Origin: Lentisphaera profundi
GTDB lineage: Bacteria > Verrucomicrobiota > Lentisphaeria > Lentisphaerales > Lentisphaeraceae
Assembly (NCBI RefSeq): GCF_028728065.1
Contig: NZ_CP117812.1
Coordinates: 434,001-498,000 of the forward strand
Length of the DNA: 64,000 bases
Direction of reading: 5' to 3'
Position 1 is the first letter of the stretch. Every line of letters starts with the position of its first letter. The translations under genes were made by a program, and so were the position numbers. Below, piece after piece: positions 1-7,718 of this stretch. Below the pieces are notes generated by a model that worked only from the letters and a program-made list of their open reading frames with translations, did no database searches and was not told the DNA's origin.

Positions 1-709
1 TGTCATGATGGATTTCAACTTCGCCATCAAGAACATGGACTTCGGGGGAAGGGCTATTCATATCAATAGCAAATTCAGTACCGAGGTCGTGGACTTGCAT
101 ATTTCCCGTGTCTACGATAAAGCCTTGAGCGGTCTCAGGGACTTTAACGTGCATTTTTCCCGAGAGGCAGGCAACTTCCATGGCACTCTTGACATTGATT
201 TCTGCGGGGCCTTCTAAAACCATGGTAGCACCCGAGAAAAATTCGATTTGGAGAATACCGGATTTGAGTGTTATCAAGCCAGGATTAAGGGCTTTAGTTT
301 TCTGAATATCCTTGCCAAAATCAACATTGATCATCTTGGTGATTTTAGCCACAGCATTATGTTTAAAGTCAAGAGTTTTTTCTTCCGTTAACTCAGGAAT
401 ATTATTTTCTTCAAGAAGTACTTCTTGATTTTCGCTAGGCTGAAATACGAGCGCAAGATTAATGATAAAAAGCGCTGCTGCAGCATAGATCCATTTATTG
501 GCTTTCTTCTTTACTTTTGATTGGGGAAAAGCAATGATATCATTTTCAGCATCGGCAATCTCTTTTAAGCCTGCATCAATATTTATATACTCGATCAGTT
601 TTTGGCGAGCGTCTGCGGAATCCGCAAGAATTTGCTCGAGTTCAATGGATTCTTTATCGCTGATGAGGCCATCGCAGTAGGAGGCAATAAGTTTGTCGCG
701 TTTATCCAT
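1..709 (-). CDS. FecR-family anti-sigma/sensor protein (3' end beyond window)
   Basis: Reading the minus strand from the ATG at 709 gives 236 residues with no stop before the window edge, so the C-terminus is missing. Residues 1-60 form a soluble, acidic helical region typical of the anti-sigma end of PVC FecR proteins. A single membrane segment lies at about 72-89 (IYAAAALFIINLALVF). The visible periplasmic part is FecR-like: an LKSGILQIEFFSGATMVLEGPA stretch is split by typical glycines, followed by DLGTEFAID and VHVLDGEVEIH. The start overlaps the sigma-factor stop by 8 nt, which implies translational coupling. In PVC bacteria such proteins often continue into a LamG or carbohydrate-binding domain, which cannot be seen here. 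It probably holds the neighbouring sigma factor inactive until a surface signal arrives. Confidence 0.82.
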   Translation of the reverse strand, partial: MDKRDKLIASYCDGLISDKESIELEQILADSADARQKLIEYINIDAGLKEIADAENDIIAFPQSKVKKKANKWIYAAAALFIINLALVFQPSENQEVLLEENNIPELTEEKTLDFKHNAVAKITKMINVDFGKDIQKTKALNPGLITLKSGILQIEFFSGATMVLEGPAEINVKSAMEVACLSGKMHVKVPETAQGFIVDTGNMQVHDLGTEFAIDMNSPSPEVHVLDGEVEIHHD

Positions 710-1226
710 GACTAGGAGCTCCATTTTCTTTGACGCATTGCATCAGCTTAATACGAAGGCGGTCAAGCACTTTGTAAAGAGATCCCGGTGAGCGCCCTTC
801 ATTCTCGGCGAGTTCTTTGATACTAAGGTCTCGAGAGTAAGACTGGATGAGTAAATCCTGCTGCTTTTGTTCAAGTTTAGCCACACAAGTTTTAAGGGAG
901 AGGCGTTGTTCGCTGAGTTGATCTTCCATGTTTAAACATTCTTCTGCAAGTAGCTCTAGAGTTGCATCGGAGAAGACGTGGCGATCACGACTTTTTTTAC
1001 GACGATATTTTAGGACTTCAAAGCGTGCGACCATACTGGCCCAAGCTGAGAAACTGCTGCCAGGCTCAAACTGATCAAATTTCTTCCAAAGCACCATACT
1101 AGTTTCTTGAATGACTTCATCGACATCAAACCAAGTGGGCAAAAGTTGACGCAAGAAGGCGCGCAAAGCGGGCAATGCTTTGCCGTACTCAGCAATAAAT
1201 AATCCATAATTATCTTTATCAGTCAT
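702..1226 (-). CDS. ECF RNA polymerase sigma factor, PVC (Rhodopirellula/Verrucomicrobium) type
   Basis: The 174-residue protein has the two-domain layout of ECF sigma factors. Region 2 is around residues 10-80, with WFDVDEVIQETSMVLWKKF followed by F-S-A-W-A-S-M-V-A-R-F, the core-binding and -10 recognition helix area. Region 4 is at about 115-165, with a helix-turn-helix ending SPGSLYKVLDRLRIKL. The R-F-E-V-L-K-Y-R-R-K block is typical of the PVC-expanded family. The FecR-like gene follows with an 8-nt overlap, the usual sigma/anti-sigma arrangement. In Planctomycetes and Lentisphaerae such pairs control polymer-degradation and cytochrome gene sets. The target here is unknown. Confidence 0.88.
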   Translation of the reverse strand: MTDKDNYGLFIAEYGKALPALRAFLRQLLPTWFDVDEVIQETSMVLWKKFDQFEPGSSFSAWASMVARFEVLKYRRKKSRDRHVFSDATLELLAEECLNMEDQLSEQRLSLKTCVAKLEQKQQDLLIQSYSRDLSIKELAENEGRSPGSLYKVLDRLRIKLMQCVKENGAPSHG

Positions 1227-1376
1227 AATTGTATCCAGATGATTCTTTTTACTATTATACTCCCGCCTAAATCGAAATTGCCCGCTCTTTTTAACTTTTT
1301 TTTTAATTCATGAGCTAAAGAAGCTTTTTTTTTAATCATTTGAACTAAGGTAAGTGAAATTACCTTGAGGATAAAA

Positions 1377-1844
1377 GTGAATTCACGAGCATTAGAATTA
1401 ATCAAGAAGCTAGAATTAAGCGAGCACCCCGAGGGGGGCTTTTTTAAAGAGACCTGCCGGTCGGACCTAAATGTGTTTTCTCCCACTGCAGAATCCGAAA
1501 GATCTGCAGTGACTGAGATTTACTTTCTTTTATGCAAAGGACAAGTCAGTCGCTTTCACAAAGTTCTTCACGATGAGTTTTGGCATTTCTTCGAGGGCGC
1601 CCCCTTGCGACTGATTGATGGTGATATGGAAAGTTTTGAAGAAGTTATTTTAGATCCAGCAAACTGTCAGTATCAGCATTGTATCCGCGGTGGACGTTGG
1701 CAAGCAGCGGAAAGCACCGGAGATTACACTCTTGTAGGCTGTACAGTAGCACCCGGCTTCGATTTTGCCGACTTTTCCTTTTTATCGGAAGACGAATCCG
1801 AAATAATACAGAATGATTTTGCGCAATACGCAAGATTTATTTAA
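1377..1844 (+). CDS. Cupin-domain protein, DUF985 family
   Basis: The protein (155 residues) matches the DUF985/YML079w-like cupin family. It has the opening LELSEHPEGGFFKETCRS, then EIYFLL, the cupin strand SRFHKVLHDEFWHFFEGAPL, and a final block around GDYTLVGCTVAPGFDFADFSFL. The GTG at 1377 is preferred over an in-frame TTG at 1365 because AGGA sits 7 nt upstream of the GTG and the family usually begins just before the HPEGG motif. The fold is a small double-stranded beta-helix; a sugar or sugar-nucleotide ligand has been suggested for relatives, but the reaction is unknown. The HPr-kinase-like gene follows after 15 nt, so the two are probably co-transcribed. A link to the lasso locus is inferred from position only. 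Confidence 0.85.
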   Translation: MNSRALELIKKLELSEHPEGGFFKETCRSDLNVFSPTAESERSAVTEIYFLLCKGQVSRFHKVLHDEFWHFFEGAPLRLIDGDMESFEEVILDPANCQYQHCIRGGRWQAAESTGDYTLVGCTVAPGFDFADFSFLSEDESEIIQNDFAQYARFI

Positions 1845-1859
1845 AGGGCCTCTGCTAAG

Positions 1860-2753
1860 GTGTATAAATACTTTGCTTATGGCTTAAATATCAGCTCAGA
1901 AATCGAGCTTAATGAACTCATTGCTAAAGATTTCTCTGAGGATGCTGTTCTTGAGATCGTTTTAGCTGAAGTTCCCGAGCAAATCACGGGTCAAGATTGG
2001 TATGGTGGTTGGTGGCAAGCTAATGATGATGAGCTTCTTTTTTATTATACAGACGTTATTAAAGCCTTGGTATCTCGCGATGGAAAAAAAATAAGTCTAG
2101 AAATCCTCACCGAAGATATGTTTCAGCTTCGTAGTTTTCTCTATAGTCGTGTTTTGAGCGCGTGCCTCTTGTTAAGGGGTTATTTTTTACTTCATGGTGC
2201 TTGTGTTAAAATTGGTGATAAAGCGGTGGGTTTTTGTGGGCCTTCAGGCGTTGGAAAATCCACCTTAGCTCTAGGCTTCATGAATCAAGGTGATACAGTT
2301 TATTCCGATGATGTGATCGCTTTGAAAATCGAAGAAGGGAAATTGATGATGTACCCCGGTTTCCCCCGTTTACGGATTACTGAAGAGACCATGAATGAAA
2401 GTTCAATGAAAGCTAAAGCATTTGAAGCTATTGATCATTTCCCCACAAAATTAAATTATGTAAAGAAGTTTAATTTTTGTACGCAAGTAATCGAATTAAA
2501 TGAACTACTTATTTTAAATCCTAGTGAATGCACAAAGCCAAATTTAAGGAATGTCAGTGGTTGGGAAAAATTAAATATTTTTGAAGAAGGGCGCTATCGA
2601 AAAACTTTAGAAAAATTGATTTATCGAGATGAAGAAATGCTCAAGAGACGCACAAAGGTCGCTAATGTCGCTAAGTGTCACTACCTAGATCGATCCAGTA
2701 ATTATTACTGTGTAGAAGATATGATCGATTATATCTTACTGGAGTTCAGTTAA
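1860..2753 (+). CDS. HPr kinase-like protein of the lasso-peptide locus (copy 1)
   Basis: The 297-residue protein is a P-loop kinase of the HPr(Ser) kinase superfamily. It shows HG at 112-113 (LLHGACV), Walker A GPSGVGKS at 127-134, and SDD at 149-151, then the PGFPRLRI segment typical of lasso- and PqqD-associated kinases. It is not a catabolite-repression HPrK: there is no HPr gene nearby and the N-terminal domain differs. In paeninodin-type lasso clusters, homologues (PadeK, ThcoK) phosphorylate the C-terminal Ser of the precursor. Both precursors found here end in Ser. The start is a GTG with AAGGG about 11 nt upstream. The gene converges with the cyclase gene, with stop codons overlapping by 4 nt. 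The substrate is inferred. Confidence 0.84.
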   Translation: MYKYFAYGLNISSEIELNELIAKDFSEDAVLEIVLAEVPEQITGQDWYGGWWQANDDELLFYYTDVIKALVSRDGKKISLEILTEDMFQLRSFLYSRVLSACLLLRGYFLLHGACVKIGDKAVGFCGPSGVGKSTLALGFMNQGDTVYSDDVIALKIEEGKLMMYPGFPRLRITEETMNESSMKAKAFEAIDHFPTKLNYVKKFNFCTQVIELNELLILNPSECTKPNLRNVSGWEKLNIFEEGRYRKTLEKLIYRDEEMLKRRTKVANVAKCHYLDRSSNYYCVEDMIDYILLEFS

Positions 2754-4360
2754 AAATCCTTGCGCTTAGTTATGTTTTTTTTTGCCGATGATTTATAGAG
2801 TTCTTCACAGGCAATAAGTGAATATGCGGGGATGAAAAGCTTGTCATCTTCACGAGCTTTTTTGAGGTAGTCCTGATCTATGAAAGGGAAGTTAAAGTCT
2901 TTGTTTCGTTCATTTTCGAGTGTATCCCAAATTTCCTGGAGTCCGGGGATGATACTGCCACCAATACCCTTGTCATAATTATAACGTATTGACGCCGGAG
3001 TAAGGTCGGCCATGGATTCATTACGAAAGAGGTAGCGATTTTGGTTGAGATAGATTTTGCAATGAGTGGGTAATGAATTAAAAAAATCTATAAGATGAAT
3101 ATCCATCAGCGGATAGCGGTATTGCAGGCCGAATTCAGCAGCTAATTGATAAGACTCTTCAAAGCGCTGAGCGGTATGGGTGCGGTTAGGGAGCAAGTAT
3201 TTGGTGTATTCGTAAGTACTTTTTCTGGGCAGGCCTAGACCCTGTTTTTGGGGAGCTAGGCGAAATCCTGGTTTAAGGAATTCTTGGTCGCCTGAACTAT
3301 CGAAGAAGGTAGGCTTGCTCTTAAAGAAGTATTTATAAATAATATGACAGAAAGTATAAGGCCAGAGCTTAGGGCGATAGTTTTTGGCTTCGCGGTAGAG
3401 GTGGGCCCATTGACGGTTTTGGATAAATTCTGCATGCGCACAGCTTGTAGCGCGTTGGCTGACGCCTTCGTCGCCACCAAAGCCAGAGAAAATGATTTCA
3501 GCTCCTGTCTTTCCTGCCGCTTGCATCAGTTGGCGAGCGTATTCATTAACCCCTGCACGGGGAGGCTGGGCAAGTACTTTCGTGACCCAGCGACAGTCAT
3601 CGGCTACATTAGCGCCTTTCTTTGTGATTAGTTGATGGCTTATCTTGGAGTGCATCTTCAAGAAATTATTTACTAAATGGCGCTCGTCATCTCCACTCTC
3701 CGCAGCATGTGTAAAAGCCTGAATGGGTGCGCCTATTTGTGAAGCGATTGCTGTTATGGAGCTTGAGTCAACTCCGCCGGTAAGTTCACAGGCTAGAGGT
3801 GTACCATCTTTGGGAAGTCTTTGTTTAACGGCGAGAGTCAGTTTTTCTCTAAAAATCCGACAAGCCTCTTCTCGTGAGATATCAATGGTTTCTGGTTTAG
3901 TCATTTCCCAATAGGGGCTGATTTTTAGCTGACCATTGTTGACTGTCAAAATGTGAGCAGGAGGCAAACGAAAAATATTTTCATAAGCGGTTTCGTGTTG
4001 CTCTTCTTCCCAACCATTTAAATAGCGTATGACCCAATTATCATTGATTTGAGCAGTGAATTCTGGGTGCTTAACTAAATTTTTGAGTTTTGTGGAATAG
4101 AAAACTTTGCCATTTTGAAAGCTGTAGAAAAAGGGGATAATCCCCAAATGATCACGGGCGCCAAAGTACTCATTGGTTTTTTGATTATGAATGAGAAAAG
4201 AGAAATCGCCATAGAAATTTTTGACACAGTCTTCTTGATGCTGCGAGTATAAGTCTAAAATGTATTTTTCTTCGTGATTGCAGAAGGCCTGAGGGAGTTC
4301 GCAGGTTAAACTGATATCGCCTTGGATGCTGATTTGGGAGTGAGAAATCATGGGTTTCAT
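2750..4360 (-). CDS. Asparagine synthetase-like lasso-peptide cyclase (C protein)
   Basis: The 536-residue protein has an N-terminal glutamine-amidotransferase-like domain (about 1-150; ARDHLGIIPFFYS) and an ATP-pyrophosphatase domain with TGGVDSSS at 194-201 and FSGFGGDEGVS near 295. It starts MKPMISHS rather than MCGI, so the Cys2 glutaminase nucleophile is missing. Lasso cyclases of the McjC family also do not need glutamine. The expected reaction is ATP-dependent adenylation of an Asp/Glu side chain in the core and macrolactam formation with the new N-terminus. The gene lies downstream of the second kinase gene and a repeat element. Context (B1, B2, exporter, precursors) makes the lasso role much likelier than asparagine synthesis. 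Confidence 0.88.
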   Translation of the reverse strand: MKPMISHSQISIQGDISLTCELPQAFCNHEEKYILDLYSQHQEDCVKNFYGDFSFLIHNQKTNEYFGARDHLGIIPFFYSFQNGKVFYSTKLKNLVKHPEFTAQINDNWVIRYLNGWEEEQHETAYENIFRLPPAHILTVNNGQLKISPYWEMTKPETIDISREEACRIFREKLTLAVKQRLPKDGTPLACELTGGVDSSSITAIASQIGAPIQAFTHAAESGDDERHLVNNFLKMHSKISHQLITKKGANVADDCRWVTKVLAQPPRAGVNEYARQLMQAAGKTGAEIIFSGFGGDEGVSQRATSCAHAEFIQNRQWAHLYREAKNYRPKLWPYTFCHIIYKYFFKSKPTFFDSSGDQEFLKPGFRLAPQKQGLGLPRKSTYEYTKYLLPNRTHTAQRFEESYQLAAEFGLQYRYPLMDIHLIDFFNSLPTHCKIYLNQNRYLFRNESMADLTPASIRYNYDKGIGGSIIPGLQEIWDTLENERNKDFNFPFIDQDYLKKAREDDKLFIPAYSLIACEELYKSSAKKNITKRKDF

Positions 4361-4386
4361 ATGTTGCTTATTAAACCTACTTTAAG

Positions 4387-4508
4387 ATGATTATTCAGAG
4401 GCACGATGCATCGCATACGAGATGGATGCTGTCCCCTCGAACTCCCCTTGCAAGGATTTGCCAATCCTTGACCAGGCGATTAGGGTTTTGACCGGCTTTA
4501 GGATAATT
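4387..4508. repeat. Family-alpha palindromic repeat, diverged copy
   Basis: This intergenic stretch between the kinase and cyclase genes matches the core of the 44.8 and 63.5 kb elements: GCATACGAGA, then CTCGAACTCCCC, AAGGATTTGCCAATCCTT and ACCAGGCGATTAGGG. The ends (GATTATT and GGATAATT) are degraded forms of the family's terminal inverted repeats. The AAGGATT/AATCCTT arms form a perfect 7-bp hairpin. If transcribed within the operon, it would put structured RNA upstream of the cyclase start. Confidence 0.7.
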
Positions 4509-4510
4509 CT

Positions 4511-5350
4511 TTACTTTAAAGCCTTTTTGACGAGTTCAAAGCATTCAAGGCGAGATTCTGATTGGCTTGGGCGAGAAAGTTTAAAGACTCGCAGCTCTTG
4601 CAAGATAGTGAATGACTGTTGATTGAACTGCTGCTCTAAAGCCATGGCTTCGATCACGGGACGATGATAATAAGTCTCCCAGAATGTTTTGACTTTTTCG
4701 AGGCCTTTCACTTCTTCGATGCGGGGAGAGTCTAAGGTCTCATCCGTTTCTAGATAGATCAGGAAATCTAATTTAGATTCTTGATCAAATTTTTGATTGC
4801 TCGTATCTAATTTGTATTTTTCTTCATCATCCCAAAGTTTAGAAGTTAGTAATGAATCAAATTGGTTGAAGTCTAAGTCATTTTTCCATAAGCGAAGAAA
4901 GGGGAAGCCCGGTAAAATATTATTGTTCTTGTTATCAAAGCAGATGATCTCATCACAGAAAAAAAGCGCACCCGCTTGATGAAACTGCGCGGCCAGGCTG
5001 GATTTTCCTGAGCCCGAATCGCCACAAAAAGCGATGTGTTTATTGTGCCATATACAGCTATTGCCATGTAAAAGTAAATGTCCCCGCTGCAGGAGTAAGA
5101 GCCCAGTCACAAAGCTATGGAGATAGCCTGTAAAGGAGAGTTTTTTATTGTGCAGTTCGTAGTGAATCGTTTCGCCATTTGAAACTAAGAAATCGGCGAT
5201 GCCGTCGATTTTTAGCAGCGCTTTACTTGAACTGAGCTTCAGGCAAGCATACATTTTCTGACTAGCTTTGGGAAAAGTCAGCTGATGGGAAGAGCTTAAG
5301 TTTGGCGGCGAGCCTTTGAAGTACGCGGCCTGGGGGCAAGCTTTAGACAT
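4511..5350 (-). CDS. HPr kinase-like protein of the lasso-peptide locus (copy 2)
   Basis: The 279-residue protein belongs to the same kinase family as the one at 1860-2753 but is clearly diverged. It has LLLHGNS at about 92-98, Walker A GDSGSGKS at 110-117, CDE at 132-134 in place of SDD, and PGFPFLRLW. The CDE variant keeps one acidic residue at the expected Asp position, so activity is plausible but not certain. The gene lies between precursor 1 (upstream) and the cyclase (downstream) on the same strand, so this is the kinase most tightly tied to the biosynthetic operon. The likely role is phosphorylation of the precursor's C-terminal Ser, by analogy with PadeK/ThcoK. Having two such kinases in one locus is unusual. 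Confidence 0.82.
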   Translation of the reverse strand: MSKACPQAAYFKGSPPNLSSSHQLTFPKASQKMYACLKLSSSKALLKIDGIADFLVSNGETIHYELHNKKLSFTGYLHSFVTGLLLLQRGHLLLHGNSCIWHNKHIAFCGDSGSGKSSLAAQFHQAGALFFCDEIICFDNKNNNILPGFPFLRLWKNDLDFNQFDSLLTSKLWDDEEKYKLDTSNQKFDQESKLDFLIYLETDETLDSPRIEEVKGLEKVKTFWETYYHRPVIEAMALEQQFNQQSFTILQELRVFKLSRPSQSESRLECFELVKKALK

Positions 5351-5529
5351 ATTTTGATTACTTGATTCATTTCAGTATGTTAAAGAGTTCTAGATCTAGA
5401 AAGCAAAGCCGCCATTGAAATGCAGCGAGGACTTAGCTTTATTCTAATCTCCGAATTTATAGCGCATTTACTTGAAAATCCAGTAGAGTTCTCTAAGTAG
5501 GCACAAGTAGAAGTCATTAGAGATGTGTT

Positions 5530-5670
5530 TTATGATTGAAGGTAGTGCTTCCCCTGCTTCCCATTTTTGCCTGGGGCGTCTTCATGGTCCTTAGCCTTTT
5601 TCCCTCCTGCCGTTAGTTTGATGTTTATAGCCCTTATGGAGGGAGGCTGCCATTTTGATTTCGTATTCAT
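5530..5670 (-). CDS. Putative lasso-peptide precursor 1 (46 aa)
   Basis: The minus-strand ATG at 5670 opens a 46-codon frame ending in TAA. The leader (residues 1-21) contains KWQPPSI, matching the aromatic-x-x-P-x-L pattern that RRE domains bind, and ends LTA, giving Thr20 at position -2. The core (22-46) would start GGKKAKDHE, so Gly1 and Glu9 can form the macrolactam (Asp7 is an alternative acceptor). It ends HYLQS, a C-terminal Ser suited to the two kinases. AAAGG lies about 10 nt upstream. The YkgJ gene ends 29 nt before the start and the second kinase gene follows. The core is Lys-rich and its tail has no obvious bulky plug apart from HYL. The call rests on motif, position and a matching second precursor. 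Confidence 0.74.
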   Translation of the reverse strand: MNTKSKWQPPSIRAINIKLTAGGKKAKDHEDAPGKNGKQGKHYLQS

Positions 5671-5699
5671 GTTGATATGCCTTTAGTCGTTTTTTTATG

Positions 5700-6191
5700 T
5701 CATTGGTGAAATGAACTAAGTCGTTCTTGATACAGTGCCCATTCTAATAATAATTGGCTATGCTTAATTTTAAAAGCTTTTGATTCTAGCGGAGTTTTAT
5801 TCTTTTCAAGAAATGAATTGAAGGCATCCTGAAGTCGGTCATTAGGATTGACGTCGGGAATCAGTTTATACAGTCGAGTTTTTTGTACTTTGAGCTGATG
5901 AATTAATGTTTCGAGCTCATCAAAGTCAATCTGGCCTTTGGTGAATTTTTTTAGTAAGCGGCATTTAAAGTCGCCACAGATATCGGGGCGTTTTTGTTCG
6001 TAAACAGTACAGCTTTGATCAAAATAGCTACAGGGTTGCTTGAACCAATAAGAGTCATCGATGATCTCAGTTTCCATTTTGGGGAGTAAGATTTCATCTT
6101 TGAAAGAGACTGCTCTTGTAAATAGGGTGCCATCGCAACAAAAACCACAATTTTTGCAGAGTTCTTGTTCTTTGTTTTCAGGTATAGCCAT
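5700..6191 (-). CDS. YkgJ-family cysteine-cluster protein
   Basis: The 163-residue protein has the PF03692-type metal-binding signature: CKNCGFCC at residues 12-19 (Cys12, 15, 18, 19), a second group PCSYFDQSCTVY, and a third RPDICGDFKC. Such proteins are thought to bind Zn or Fe; the biochemical role is not established. The C-terminal 80 residues are helical. The start lies 3 nt after the PqqD-like gene's stop and the stop is 29 nt before precursor 1, so the three genes form one tight unit. This is not a standard lasso gene. Two decayed copies of its start region lie beside precursor 2, which suggests that it travels with precursors and may take part in maturation. Confidence 0.83.
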   Translation of the reverse strand: MAIPENKEQELCKNCGFCCDGTLFTRAVSFKDEILLPKMETEIIDDSYWFKQPCSYFDQSCTVYEQKRPDICGDFKCRLLKKFTKGQIDFDELETLIHQLKVQKTRLYKLIPDVNPNDRLQDAFNSFLEKNKTPLESKAFKIKHSQLLLEWALYQERLSSFHQ

Positions 6192-6194
6192 TAA

Positions 6195-6473
6195 CTATTG
6201 TGTGATCAAAGTTTTTTTCTCGAGCATATCGAGGATAAAGCTCATGCAATCTTTTTCACATTGATCTTTTGGTACATCAAACTGCTCAAGAAGCAGGGGT
6301 ACTAGTTGACCTAAGGAAGCGGGTTCTTCGAGCAGTTCCCAAATGATGGATCCTATGGGGTCAAGTCCAAAATATTTGCCTTCTTCTATGCTCATCATCA
6401 CAATTTCATCGTCAATTTTACTTGAGATGATTTCCGGATTTCGAGCCAGGATTGTATCAGTAGTCAATTTCAT
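6195..6473 (-). CDS. PqqD-like leader-recognition protein (lasso B1, RRE domain)
   Basis: The 92-residue protein has the PqqD fold signature: an N-terminal beta segment (DTILARNPEIISSKIDDEIV), MMSIEEGKYFGLDPIGSIIWELLE, and a C-terminal winged-helix part (VPLLLEQFDVPKDQCEKDCMSFILDMLEKK). In lasso loci this stand-alone RRE binds the precursor leader and presents it to the B2 protease. No other PQQ genes are present, so it is not for PQQ synthesis. It is the first gene of the unit PqqD-YkgJ-precursor 1-kinase-cyclase. The oxygenase remnant is divergent from it, leaving 6474-6636 as the probable promoter region. Confidence 0.86.
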   Translation of the reverse strand: MKLTTDTILARNPEIISSKIDDEIVMMSIEEGKYFGLDPIGSIIWELLEEPASLGQLVPLLLEQFDVPKDQCEKDCMSFILDMLEKKTLITQ

Positions 6474-6636
6474 GTTTTTTCTATAATTTGGTTACTATAT
6501 AATTAATTGTAATATTTAAAATAAAGGTTTCAATATGTGGGCTATTAATAGAAGGTGAAATTGTAAAATTAAAAAGGGTCTTGTTTTACCTTGTCGATGA
6601 TGATATATAGTTTTTATTAAAATTTTAGGAATAAAG

Positions 6637-7325
6637 ATGCAGGACGATTTTGTTGAAGTAACCCAGCTATTTGTGGATAAGGAGATAGCTTTCCTTGTGA
6701 ATCTAGCCGAGGGGTAGCACCCGTTGCTTATCGAGTCTTTGAAAATGTATTCAAGCAGGATTTTAGGGATGCCTTATGGAAAGAACTTAGAGATAAACGT
6801 GACGCCTTTAGTGATTCGGAAGTTTATTCTACAGAAGGAGGCGCTGTGGATAAGGGAGTTCGCGATTCCGAGTGTCTTTATGGGAAATCTTTGGGTGGGA
6901 TAAAAGAAGTATTTCTAGAAAAAATCTGTGATTCTTATGAATCAGTCGAAAACTTTTTTGGTAGCAAGGCATCAAGTCTTTCTCCAAAGGAAATTGAATT
7001 AAATGTTTATCATAAAGGAGTGGGCTTTAAACGTCATACTGATAAAGGCAAAGCAGAAGGTGATATTGGAAGTCGTGAAATCACTTATCTTTATTATTTC
7101 TATAATGAGCCAAAAGCTTTTGAAGGTGGAGACTTAGTGCTCTTTGATACAAATAGAAAGACAGGAGCTTGTGGTGATGAGTTTACGAGAATTGCAATCA
7201 AAAATAATATGCTTTTATTTTTCCCTAGTGATTGTTGGAATCAAGTGACTCAGTTGAAATCGGAAGGCGCGGATTTCTATTCGGGGCGTTTCACGCTAAA
7301 TGGTTGGATGCATTCAAAGCCGTAA
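6637..7325 (+). pseudogene. 2OG-Fe(II) oxygenase (prolyl 4-hydroxylase-like), frameshifted
   Basis: An ATG at 6637 with TAGGA upstream starts MQDDFVEVTQLFVDKEIAF and stops at 6717. The homologous frame continues from about 6714 (VAPVAYRVFENVFKQDF) to 7325. One extra G in the G4 run at 6711-6714 would join the two frames. The rest matches the family: NVYHKGVGFKRHTDKG (His and Asp of the facial triad), FEGGDLVLFD, LLFFPSDCWNQV and YSGRFTLNGW. The distal metal His normally found in an xHEV motif is Asn here (WNQV). A GTG at 6846 with GGAGG upstream could give a shorter product. In other lasso loci such enzymes hydroxylate the peptide; here the gene is probably inactive, or the sequence has an error. 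Confidence 0.74.
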
Positions 7326-7524
7326 ATGGATTGTAGGTCATTGGTTTTCCTCATCTATGAGTCACTCAATAGTTCAGTATTAGTGAAAAAGAATATTCTT
7401 ATTAAGAATTCATATAAACCAGATTTGATGGCGCCAATTATGGATAAATATATTTGTCAGTACACTGCTTATTGATTATAAAAATGCGATCACGGATCAT
7501 TATTTTGGTTAAATGGGCAGAGAT

Positions 7525-7631
7525 TCATTTAAAATAATAAGAGTTGCCTTCCACCTTGCGGAATATAACTTCATCTTTAAAAGATTCGCCTCTGGTAAAT
7601 GAGGTGTTGTTACGCAATTTCATACAGCGTC
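7525..7631 (-). pseudogene. Relic of a YkgJ-type gene (N-terminal part)
   Basis: Minus-strand translation gives RRCMKLRNNTSFTRGESFKD, then EVIFRKVEGNSYYFK and a stop. This aligns with residues 12-54 of the intact YkgJ protein (TLFTRAVSFKDEILLPKM and DSYWFK). The Cys cluster is reduced to one Cys and there is no start codon in a suitable place. It sits just downstream of precursor 2, so it is a decayed paralogue and not an artefact of composition. Confidence 0.62.
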
Positions 7632-7718
7632 TTGATTGGTAGGAGTAGTTCACTTCTTTAGAAGTGAATTTGCACTGCCTATTGTTTTTAAGAGCTTCGA
7701 AAATTTGACGGTGAGGAT

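Noticed and set aside
1860-2753. Catabolite-repression HPr kinase/phosphorylase
   Set aside because: No ptsH or PTS genes, N-terminal domain differs, and a close relative sits inside the lasso operon.
2750-4360. Primary asparagine synthetase
   Set aside because: Lacks the Cys2 glutaminase residue and is embedded among lasso genes.
6195-6473. PQQ cofactor biosynthesis gene (pqqD)
   Set aside because: No pqqA, B, C or E is nearby, while lasso B2, cyclase and precursors are; the domain is shared with RRE proteins.
7326-7524. Third lasso precursor
   Set aside because: I looked for another short frame with P-P, Thr -2 and Gly start on both strands and found none.
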